Below are positions 46,701 to 54,834 of a DNA stretch of 64,000 nt, one piece after another. The translations under genes and the position numbers were made by a program. The stretch lies in NCBI GenBank assembly GCA_949825045.1, contig OX463810.1, positions 38,140,201 to 38,204,200 of the forward strand. The letters run 5' to 3'. Source of the DNA: Argyresthia goedartella (lineage: Eukaryota; Arthropoda; Insecta; Lepidoptera; Argyresthiidae). The notes beneath the pieces were generated by a model. The model did not search any database, had not been told where the DNA came from, and worked only from the letters and a program-made list of their open reading frames with translations. Numbering within the stretch: the stretch's first letter is position 1; the number at the start of each line of letters is the position of its first letter.

Positions 46701-49700
46701 TAGCTATTGAATTATTCGAATTATGATCTCCTGAATCTGTAAGAAAAATTCGCCAATTTCATAGGTAAGCACCCAATATACCGAAGACCTATATATTTTA
46801 CGAATGAGACTCCCTTTTCAGACTCAACTACAAATGTCCAGTAGGCTACAACCCCGCAGAATACTACGTCTCCCTCCTCGGTATAGAGATAGACAAGGAG
46901 ATGGAGTGTCGGGAGAGGATCCGACGCATCTGTGACGAGTACCAGCGCTCAGATCTAGCCGCGGAAATAGAGGCTAAAGTCGGCGAGGCTGACGACGAAT
47001 TCGAATATCTTAACGGAAGCGGAGACTCAAAGGTGAGATATATCAAAGAAACCAGAGATTTTTGAAGTATGACTTATTTACGCACGCTTGACTTGGGGAG
47101 TAAGCAGGCGAATGCGTGACGAGAGCGTTACGAAAAGTGTGATCGGGCGAGGCGAACGAGAGGTGCGCGCGCACATTTTCTTTCTCTCTTCCTCTCATAG
47201 CCAGACACAGTGCAGGAGATGTATTTTTGAAGCATTAGAGCTAAATAAGTTTTACTTCAGTTGTGTGGTCTAAAGCACACTCTTTTTTCTCTCTCAGTCG
47301 GGATTTGAACTAAGAATTGAATAGAAATACCAGAACCTCATCCACTAAACTACAGAGGTCATAGCGTCGCACGGTTTTGTCGTTCCAGATAGTCCTAATG
47401 ACATATATGAGATTCTATCTAAATGCTGTGAATATGTAAAGTTGGAAACGAGATATCCGTGAGGAGATAAACAAAATAACAGTCGATGCTTTCATTTTAA
47501 GTAGGCTATTAATATTCTGAATGCCAGTCTATGTTTCTTAATATACAGAATGTAACAGAAAGGTGTAGTCATAATTTAACGGGTTGTTAGAGACATCATT
47601 CTGATCAACTTTTACCATGTAAATAAGTATAGTCATATGTCAATATCTACAGAAATAAAGACATTTTGGCTTTAACTTTGTCTTTATGAAACCGATTTGA
47701 TGAGAGCAACTTTATTTTTGACAATTTGGACCGGGCGATCTGCTGATTTGTATGGAGAGGTATTACTATTAAGTATTCTGTGGGAGAGGTAAAATATGAG
47801 GTAGCTCTGATCAAATCGGTTTCATAATAAACTTTGTTTAGAATATATAAATGCCATCTTTAAAGCTACAAGGAGCTACAGCTTCTGTCACGGTCAGCTA
47901 TTTTGTATTTTCTAGATATGGGACGTCATTGAAAGTGCAATTTTTGAAATTGCCCACATGAAGGGAAGGGGTAGTATTTATGATAGGGCCGTATCAAGGG
48001 GCGGGGCGGGGGGAGGGGGGGGGGGGGTTACAAAAAAAAATTGTTAACAAAGAAGACACGTCTGTATTCGCCTATGACTTGGCCATTTTCTCCAAGCGGG
48101 GGAAGCCTCGGAAATCGCCAAGTTTCCATTAGAAATCTCTGAATAGTAACTAGCTTTTAGAGCTATTGACTGTCGGTCATGCATGATTTAAAAATAACTC
48201 TCTCGCCGACTAAAACTGATTTATTTTATTTTCAGAATGAATACTTCGAGCGATACTTAACCCTGTAAGTAGATTTTGAGTTTCCTAACATACCTATTAA
48301 ATTCTTTTGTATTTTGCTACGGCATCTATTGTTTGTGTGGCATATCAAGATTCTAAATAAAAATATATTTTCAGAGTCAAAGTCAATTTCTTCGTCCAAT
48401 TCTACTGGTTGATGTGGAGGAATGTGCAACAAGTGAAGCACAACAGCTCGATATGGATAGCTGAGTTTATATTACTAATGGTAAGCCAGACTACTTTTAT
48501 TACTAATGGTAAGCCAGACTACTTTTATTACTAATGGTAAGCCAGACTACTTTTTGTTAGAGTCCAAAAACTTTAAGAAAAAGCTGTTGCATGATTTTGT
48601 TTTTTGTCGCCGTCTCTAATCTAACCCAATAACTCAAAGTACCAACTAAACTTTGAACAATATGTTTATTTCTAATTTGTATATCAACTCGGATCACGAA
48701 TTTTTCACTAACTTTCTTTAGTCCACCACTCCGTCAAAAATGAAATAACTCTAGAAGATGTGTCCTAGAGAGTTATGCCTTTTGTTAGTTTAATTAGTTA
48801 GGTCTTGGATGTTTATATGTGTGTGACATCGCTGTTTCTGGTTCCCACAACACAGGGCACCCTAGCGTAAGTTCCTGTATGTTAATGTTTATGTTATGTT
48901 TTCGCATAAGGGGTGACATATGCACAGTTACTCCCACCTTAAGGTGATATATCGATAAAATCGACACTTTTTGAAGTTGCTCTGCTGTTCTAAAGAAGTT
49001 TCAAGTTAAATAAATTAATACAACAATTTTGGGACCTTTTTCTAGATTTTTTAATAACAGAAACGTGATTGAAGGAATTTCACTCGATAGAAATAATTAT
49101 TGAAATGAGGTCAAAATTTACACTTTTTTTGATTTTCTGACAAATTGGAATAGCGCTAAGAACTCAAACATATTTATTTAGATGGGTTTTGACAATAGCT
49201 GTGAAAATTTCTATAATAGGTGATTTAGGTAATCACCTATTATAGACATTTTCACAGCTATTTTAGTTAATTTGTATCAATTTAAAACGGACTTTTTGTC
49301 ATTTTTCCCCGATTCCGTCCCTCTCACACTGCAGGTCATTCCGCCTGGAGTAACGGAGACCTTTGCAAGGATGAGATATCCCCTTAAACGAGTAATTCAA
49401 TTAATTTTGCGTCAGAGGGGACTAGCCTATCGCCCCAATCTCGCTAGAAGTTTCTAGAAGGAAGGAATTATGCTTCATATCCCGGTGCTGACCATGTACT
49501 AATGAAAATTTATCTTAAGTACATTATCCGGACGTTCTAAAGGTAATGGAAAACATCGTGAGGAAACCTTCATTACTGCGATGACGCTGCATTAAGCTGC
49601 GACTATGGGCTAAACCCCTGTCAAGCGAAATGAAGTATATAATAACTGGCTAAAAGTAGGCACAATCGTGCCTTTGCCACGCCTTATGAGAAATGGCGTT

Positions 49701-52700
49701 ATGTTAGATTATCCTTTTCCCCACAGTTCGTAGGCCTGATAATTTCGATTCCCTACATGGGCCACTTCGAAGAGCTGGACCAGCGCGACATCCAGAACGT
49801 CCAGGGTCTGCTGTACCTCACCATCACGGAGACCATCTTCCTCTTCATCTATGCCGTCTTCATCACGTTCCCGAGCGAGATGCCAATACTGCTGAGAGAG
49901 ACGGCCAGCGGGCTATACAACCCTGGGCCTTACTACCTGTCCAAGATGGTTTTCTGGGTAAGCGCTTACTTTTCCTCTTTATTCCTTCTTTTGTAGGGTT
50001 CCTTAACTGAAGGGTTCCAAACGGGACACTATTACTAAGCTTCGGCTGTCCGTCCGCCCGCGGGCTCCGTCTTTTGAACCGTATTAGGTAGATTTGAAAC
50101 TTTCACAGAATGTGCATTCCGAGACGTAATAAAAAAAAATAAGACTCCAAATAAGAGACCTGATATTTTTCTTTCTTTCTTGGACGATGATAGGGAACAC
50201 TCCGTTTTTGAGTCCGACTCGCTTTTGGCTGGTTGTTATATTTATCGTTTTACTTTTCTGTTATCTTCGTGTTATTGTTAGGATAATCTTCTACTCTGAT
50301 TGCTCTTTGACTACAATTTTAAATATGTTCAGAATGAAGCCCCTAATAACCCCTTAAAATAGGCTAGTATTTAATCGCACATCAAAAATACTGATTGTCA
50401 CAGTAAATAAGGATCAGTAAAAACATTTTTTATGTTTTAAATATTTTATGTGTACTCAAGTTTATGTTTTAAGTATTTTTTGTTGTTCTTACGTGTTCAA
50501 CCTAGCATGAAGGATAAAGGGGACTTTGCTTCGCTCACCCCCTTTACCCTTCACCTAAGCTACCGCAGCATTTTGCCCTGATATTTGCTGTGCAAATCAG
50601 TATTTTTGATGTGCAGTTTAATATTTCCCCTTAAAATATACAATACCTTACTGTTTATCTCTTTCTTTAGGAATGTATAAATCTTCAATCTACGTTTATT
50701 TAATAGGTTTTTAACACCAAATTCCTTCTCATCGTCACTATGAAGATTGACTGATTCGTATTGAGCAACAAATGATAAATACTTGGCAATTAAAATTCTC
50801 TCTGATGCTTACAGCATTGGTCACTTATCGCATTAGTAAAAAAATTCGATGTAGAGGTTATTAAACTGAAGCATTCTTTGATCTCTCTTCAAATCTCTAA
50901 CCTCATCTATTATTCTTCATCTTCTAAGTATGTAGGATTGGAATCGATATACGTCTGGGGTATTTAGCCAATGGATAGGGGATGATGTTAATGATATCAT
51001 CAACATCATCCCCTCGCACGTCTGTTGGTAGGATAACCAAAAGTTAACAGGGGGTAGTATGAACTTAAATTTAAGTTGACGTTTAAGTAGTTTCCACCCA
51101 CTCACAGCTTAGTATAAACACAGGTACAGGATATGGAAAGGTTTCTTGGCACCTGAGCGAGGCGACCATCTCCCTCTCGCCCATGTGTGCATCTCTCTAG
51201 TTCCCATGTGCCGCTAACCCTTCCAGGCGGCACTCAGGTGCCAAGAAACTTGGAGGCAGGAATACTATAAGCGCGTTCCGAGTCGCAACATAATCTATTA
51301 TATCGCTGATGAGGCCATTCCGAGCCTCCGTTAGCACGATAATGATAGCTCTAAATAGTTGCTATGATGCCATAAATGACTTAGTTAATGCCGCCATATT
51401 GTGCTATCATCGCTCATGCTTCTGACTGAAGCTATCTTCTTCCGAGTCAATCACATTTAAAACAGCAACCAGCAACTCCTGGTGCTCCATATTGTTTTTT
51501 GCAATTAATGTTTCCTCTTTATTCACGCAAATAACAAAAACATATCATGGGCGTGAGTAGTTTGATGGTAGTTTTAGTGCTGTTAGCACCATTGGGAACG
51601 CGCTTTATGTATCCCTTTTACCTTGTCCTAAGTCCGAATCCTTAGCTCTGTTCTGTATCTGTGAATTCAATCCCGATATCTTTCAAGTTGCTTTTTTAAA
51701 GGATGTTCGCCAACGTCGAAACAACGTTGACCAATCCGAATGCGATTATATCACACGGGCTGTCATTTAAAGCGACAGTATTTTTTATTTGACAGGATTA
51801 GTCAAGTATGTCAAGAGATACATAATCAAGCTACAGCCGGTATCAGTTTGGTTCGCATCATTTTGTACTTTCATTTTTTTTCGCATATTGATTTTGTCAT
51901 AACATTAATGGCTTAATAGTATTTACTTATAACAATTCTTCGGCCTACGTTTTGATTGGCTGAGCAAGCTATTAGTACATTTTCTGTTGAACTACTTATG
52001 AGTCGTCTAATGGATGTTTTACACAATGATTTATAATATTTATCAGAAGGCAGAAATTTTCGCTATAGGTAAAAATGTATGTCTTCTGGTTCAGTTATCT
52101 CATCGTTGTTTTCTTTGTCTATATATTGTTTGTTTTAAATTGTTTGGTAGATAAGCCAATTCTTCATGGTGGTATTGCAGTTTCACAATCTGATATAATT
52201 TGGATTTCATTGTGCAATCAGAGGAGCCAGCTTGTGACTGAAAGTAATAAAAAGCCTTAAAAGAGTAGTGTGGCTAAATTTCAATTGGGATATTTATAAG
52301 TTAGGTTGGAACTAAGAAGAAGCAAAATAGGAGGAAGCGTATGCAAATAAAAACAACATTTTATGATAAGAATATTAGCAGAAATCCGAATTCAGTCTGA
52401 AGTTTGTTCGGCGTCTGACGTCTTTTTTAGGTGTTTCCTTTTATGTCTTTCACTACGATGCGAAATTATTGCTACATCTTTTTATGTTTATGCTGTATAA
52501 TTGTAGTCTTTATAATGTTCATGCTTCCTATGCATAAAATTTTAAATTTTATGCTTAATTTCGGTTGAAGGATGTATGCCAAACAATACAACTACATTTC
52601 ATAGTATACAATACAACAGTGAACGAAAGTTGCTTTATTATATCAGTCGCAATACCATTCAAATTCTAAATGAACCAATCACATCTCAAGAAAAGACAGG

Positions 52701-54192
52701 CCGTGTAAAATTTACAGAAATATATAATAAGCCCCTCGAGATTTTGGTAATAACATCGATTTAAGGTCAATACTATCTTATTTGATAATTATCAAATCTT
52801 TATAATTCTTGTATATTTTTCTCTATGATTTTCTCAATCTCGTTCAGATGCCCCGTGCCATCATAGAGCCAGTTCTATTCGCGTCGCTCATATTCGCCGT
52901 GGCGGGTCTACACGGTGGCTTCATGGGATGGCTTGGCTTCGGCTTCGTTTGCGTGCTTTGCGCCAACTGGGCAAATGCTTACGGTATGATTGAATGGCTT
53001 CTTTAGACAGGTTATTGGCTTTGATAATCTTCCACGTCATTGATCTACCCAAAGACACCTAAGCATGTGATTTCGAAACCCTTCCAATTTCTCTGTATTG
53101 TTAATGTTGTATCTACAGAGTAAAACCGGACAGTTTATTTTAAAGACCCATAAAGTTCGCGTTCTAGTTGTACACTCGTAATAAACACTTGAACGACGAT
53201 TGGTACTTTAGTACCAAAAGCAAGTATACAATGGTTTATTTCCGTCCATAACCTTTTACCTGTCCTATGATACTAATCCTCCCTCCTTTATCCCTCCAGG
53301 GTCATTCCTCTCAGCCGTGTTCGACAAGATGGAGACAGCAGCGTTGGTCTCCGTGCCCTTCGACCTGATCGGTACCATGTTCTCCGGCATCTATATCAAC
53401 CTGGACAGCGTGGCGTGGCCTTTCGCCTGGCTTCGCTACGTCTCCGGATTTTACTACGGCACTGAGAATATCTCTATACTGCAATGGAACTCTATCAATA
53501 ATATTACCTGTGTTAATGTACCAGGTAAGCAATAAGTACTCAAAACTATGTATCTCTTCTAGCTATGTCGTTTTCATAGGGTTCCGTACCCGAAGGGTAC
53601 CAAATGGGACCTTATTACTAAGCCTCCACTGTCCGTCCGTCCGTCCGTCTGTCCGTCTGTCACCGGGCTCTACCGGCTCAACCGAAATAGGTAGAGGGCT
53701 GAAATGTTCACAGAGGGTGTATTTCTATTGCCGCTATAACACCAAATAATTAAACATACGGGTTTTTACGAATAATACTGACGTGATTGTCTTCCCTTCG
53801 TAACGTATCTAACAATTTGGATGATTACAATTTACATCAAATAAATATGTACTCGATTCATCAATCATTGATTTTAATTACTATTTTTCTCGTTGCCACT
53901 CATCATAACATCATTAATAATTATTATGTCAGCCTTCAGCTTTTACTTTCCAACATACCGTCACGCCTTTTCCCGTACGGGGTGGCACAGCCTTTACATA
54001 TTGTAAAGATATTTCTTGTTTGTTCCAGGGATGCCCTGCATTAGAACTGGTGCTGAGGTTATCACGAGGTACGGATATAACCAGGACCACTTTTGGAGGA
54101 ACTGCGGTTGTTTGGTTGCTATGTACTTTATAGCTCACGGCGTTGCATTTCTGATGGTCATAAAAAGAAGTAGGGGCACACCTGTCTATTGA
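37721..54192 (+). CDS. ABCG half-transporter (white/brown/ok group), 12 coding exons
   Basis: Exons: 37721-37937, 40186-40234, 42236-42419, 44218-44370, 45301-45539, 46822-47032, 48236-48264, 48375-48480, 49727-49957, 52848-52983, 53300-53524 and 54029-54192. All introns are GT-AG and the sum is 1944 nt, giving 647 residues. The ATP-binding domain comes first: Walker A GSSGAGKTT (87-95), signature LSGGERKR (188-195), Walker B ILFCDE (208-213) and switch His245. Six membrane segments follow from about residue 375. The MTDLG start has an in-frame TGA 15 nt upstream, and an acceptor at 37690 implies a 5' UTR intron. Relatives pair to load pigment precursors into eye granules. The candidate ortholog is lepidopteran ok; brown is the alternative. 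Confidence 0.93.
38855..39320. mobile_element. 466-bp MITE with ~100-bp TIRs, TA target
   Basis: The left end CAGGGTGTCCGGTAGATCGA is mirrored at 39301-39320. The inverted similarity continues about 100 bp inward, including ACCATTTAGAACCATTTGAG. TA flanks both sides (38853-38854 and 39321-39322). Ends and target fit a Tc1/mariner-type MITE. It lies in intron 1 of the plus-strand ABCG gene and has no transposase. Confidence 0.85.
39322..39530 (+). repeat. SINE family B body, copy with truncated head
   Basis: TGTGTGTGTTGTAGCTGTTT, CCCACGACCCAGGGT and later AACTGGTTAAAAGTGGACAC match 42810-43070. The MITE at 38855-39320 is inserted directly in front. Confidence 0.65.
39845..39965 (-). repeat. 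LINE 3'-end-like repeat, copy 2
   Basis: AAAGGCGAGCTTATCTCTAA and CAAATCAAGGCGTGATAGGA correspond to 32560-32620. It lies in intron 1 of the plus ABCG gene. Confidence 0.5.
40583..40795 (-). mobile_element. tRNA-derived SINE, family A, copy 2
   Basis: This is the reverse complement of the 33726-33985 SINE. It shows GACTCGCACCC (box B, one change), CACTGCCGACTCGGCCATTC (box A region) and the shared body. It lies in intron 2 of the plus ABCG gene. Confidence 0.8.
40840..41012 (+). repeat. SINE-like repeat, full-length copy
   Basis: It contains AACGGTGATGGAAAACGTCG, GCTGCGGCGATGGGCTAGCG, CCTGTCACGCAAAATGGAG and a GTATGGGAAACGTGACG end. It shows the uninterrupted form of the repeat split by the LTR element at 15791-23514. 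Confidence 0.7.
41205..41560 (+). repeat. Dispersed repeat with GGAGGAGGTTCTCAATTCG core
   Basis: CCGACTTCAAAAAGGAGGAG and the following text form a repeat I recognise as common in moth and butterfly genomes. It ends near GATGTCGGTTTTTTT, which partly mirrors its start. Intronic and non-coding. Confidence 0.5.
41690..42190 (+). mobile_element. LINE C-terminal fragment in intron 2
   Basis: The 73-aa frame (41773-41994) contains TRNKHKLSFPMFRL and FKGYCIRFYNKLPQE, matching the fragment at 9290-9640. A degraded INDFLQDTDIW-like end follows, and the copy finishes with TGAACTTGAACTTGAAC. That tail ends about 37 bp before exon 3 of the plus ABCG gene. Confidence 0.75.
42750..43075 (+). repeat. SINE family B, copy with partial tRNA head
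   Basis: TTCGATCCCCAGCTGGGGAT is the remainder of the tRNA-like box B end. GGATGTTTATATGTGTGTG and TTTCTGGTACCCACGACCC follow. The unit runs into AACTGGTTAAAAGTGGATAC and ends near 43070. It lies in intron 3. Confidence 0.65.
43076..44217. other. Intron 3 remainder, nothing recognised
   Basis: The frame at 43755-44012 has no known domain and no exon signals. It is treated as chance within an intron. Confidence 0.4.
44436..44805 (+). repeat. Left arm of a long inverted repeat in intron 4
   Basis: This begins AATTGGCGAAATTTTCTTAC and aligns in reverse complement with 46380-46757 over most of its length. Examples are GTTTGATAACTAAAATTT, CCATTTTCATGAT and TTACAGCTGACACTT. The two arms bracket exon 5 of the plus ABCG gene. 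Class unknown; probably two opposite insertions of one element. Confidence 0.75.
44885..45066 (-). mobile_element. tRNA-derived SINE, family A, diverged copy 3
   Basis: GGGATTCGAATCCAGGACC keeps the box B region. CGTAGGCAGGGTCACTACCC and GTACTAGACGACGATA match the family. It is more diverged than the other copies and lies in intron 4. Confidence 0.65.
46380..46757 (-). repeat. Right arm of the long inverted repeat in intron 5
   Basis: The inverted partner of 44436-44805 shows AGTGTCAGCTGTAAAAAAAT, ATCATGAAAATGGATGACAT and AGTTATCAAACTGAAAATTA. It ends about 65 bp before exon 6. Confidence 0.75.
47685..47826. mobile_element. 142-bp MITE in intron 6
   Basis: TATGAAACCGATTTGATGAG at the left is mirrored by the right end at 47804-47826 with one change. 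Related words (CTCATCAAATCGGTTT) occur at 32461-32476, suggesting another copy there. Confidence 0.6.
47998..48027 (+). repeat. G-run with quadruplex potential
   Basis: About 30 nt contain four or more runs of G (4, 6 and 13 among them) broken only by C or A. On the sense strand of intron 6 this fits the four-run rule for a G-quadruplex. Confidence 0.7.
48471..48554 (+). repeat. 28-bp triplication spanning a splice donor
   Basis: The unit ATTACTAATG plus GTAAGCCAGACTACTTTT is present three times (48471-48498, 48499-48526, 48527-48554). The first copy includes the last 10 nt of exon 8 and its donor, so three identical donors stand in line. Confidence 0.9.
48803..48885 (+). repeat. SINE family B body fragment
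   Basis: GGTCTTGGATGTTTATATGT and GCTGTTTCTGGTTCCCACAA match the family B body. The tRNA-like head is absent. Confidence 0.55.
49194..49262 (+). repeat. 32-bp-arm hairpin in intron 8
   Basis: AATAGCTGTGAAAATTTCTA... at 49194-49225 pairs with 49231-49262 with a single mismatch and a 5-nt loop (TAGGT). It is non-coding. Confidence 0.85.
49528..49712 (+). repeat. SINE-like repeat copy in intron 8
   Basis: GGTAATGGAAAACATCGTGA, CCCTGTCAAGCGAAATGAAG and GGCACAATCGTGCCTTTGCC match 40840-41012. The repeat ends just before the pyrimidine tract of the exon 9 acceptor. Confidence 0.65.
49990..50120 (+). repeat. GGGTTCC/TCCGTCCG repeat, copy 1
   Basis: AGGGTTCCTTAACTGAAGGG then CTGTCCGTCCGCCCGCGGGC and a TTTCACAGAATGTG end. 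The same order recurs at 53577-53740 and, reversed, at 59080-59345. Confidence 0.6.
50515..50585 (-). repeat. GC-rich dispersed repeat, copy 4
   Basis: GGGACTTTGCTTCGCTCACC, CCCTTCACCTAAGCTACCGC and GCCCTGATATTTGC give the reverse of copies 1 and 2. It lies in intron 9. Confidence 0.55.
51141..51249. mobile_element. 109-bp fold-back MITE in intron 9
   Basis: GTTTCTTGGCACCTGAG at 51141-51157 is exactly inverted at 51233-51249. The interior is CT-rich and non-coding. Confidence 0.65.
51262..51610. mobile_element. Possible MITE with GCGCGTTCC ends
   Basis: ATAAGCGCGTTCC near 51268 and GGAACGCGCTTTAT near 51595 are inverted with one extra base. They enclose about 0.3 kb. The short arms make this a weaker call. 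Confidence 0.4.
51611..52847. other. Rest of intron 9, nothing recognised
   Basis: AT-rich intronic sequence. The frames at 52075-52260 and 52576-52764 have no known domain and no splice context. Confidence 0.4.
53577..53740 (+). repeat. GGGTTCC/TCCGTCCG repeat, copy 2
   Basis: AGGGTTCCGTACCCGAAGGG then CTGTCCGTCCGTCCGTCCGT, a short TCCG microsatellite, and a flank ending TTCACAGAGGGTG. It lies in intron 11. Confidence 0.65.
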
Positions 54193-54263
54193 TACTGGAA
54201 TAACTTGACCTCTTTGGTGTTTTTAAAGCTTTCGAATGAAGCCCAACGAAAATCGACGAAGAT

Positions 54264-54358
54264 GGAACGCGAGAAACTTATCTCGGCATAACTTTGACAA
54301 TCCATTATTTTCTATAGAATGTCAAAGTTAACCTGAGATAAGCGCAAACTCGCGTTCC
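54264..54358 (+). repeat. Long hairpin in the presumed 3' UTR of the plus ABCG gene
   Basis: Nested complementary blocks pair: GGAACGCGAG with CTCGCGTTCC, CTTATCTC with GAGATAAG, and TAACTTTGACA with TGTCAAAGTTA, leaving small bulges and a ~20-nt loop. It lies between the stop codon (54192) and the likely poly(A) signal (54693). Confidence 0.8.
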
Positions 54359-54692
54359 TGCATTCGGGCAACAGAAATTTATTTCGAAGTATTTAAAACT
54401 GGCTTTTACTGGGATAAAGATGTTTACGATACAGGGAAATTTCCCTATACGGGCCAGTGCGGAGAACATTTGGAGATGAAAACAGTAACAAATTAAAATT
54501 GTGAGATGATTTTAATATATAGGTATATTTATGTTTAGTTTCTTACTTTTCTAAGTTTACTTCTCCTGTATATTTCTAAGTTCATAATCGTTGTAGAAAT
54601 GAGAAACATCAAACATTAGTACTGTACTGAGCTGAAATAATTATAAGGATAACATTTAACGGGTAATATCTACAACTTGTTCAATAATTTTT

Positions 54693-54740
54693 AATAAATC
54701 TCATTTACATTTTCAATTTCATTACTTGTTTATTTTTATT
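54693..54740. terminator. Opposed poly(A) signals of the convergent ABCG pair
   Basis: AATAAA at 54693-54698 fits the plus gene. On the minus strand AATAAA (TTTATT at 54729-54734 and 54735-54740) fits the other gene. Cleavage ~10-30 nt downstream of each would make the two 3' ends meet or overlap. Signals are seen; usage is inferred. Confidence 0.6.
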
Positions 54741-54834
54741 ACACGACCTCCTCTTATTTAAATATCTTTCGTCAAGTTGCTACTGCCACATCTTTCTGTT
54801 ACACCATTCAAGAAAGTTTAGTTAGTCGCAGATG

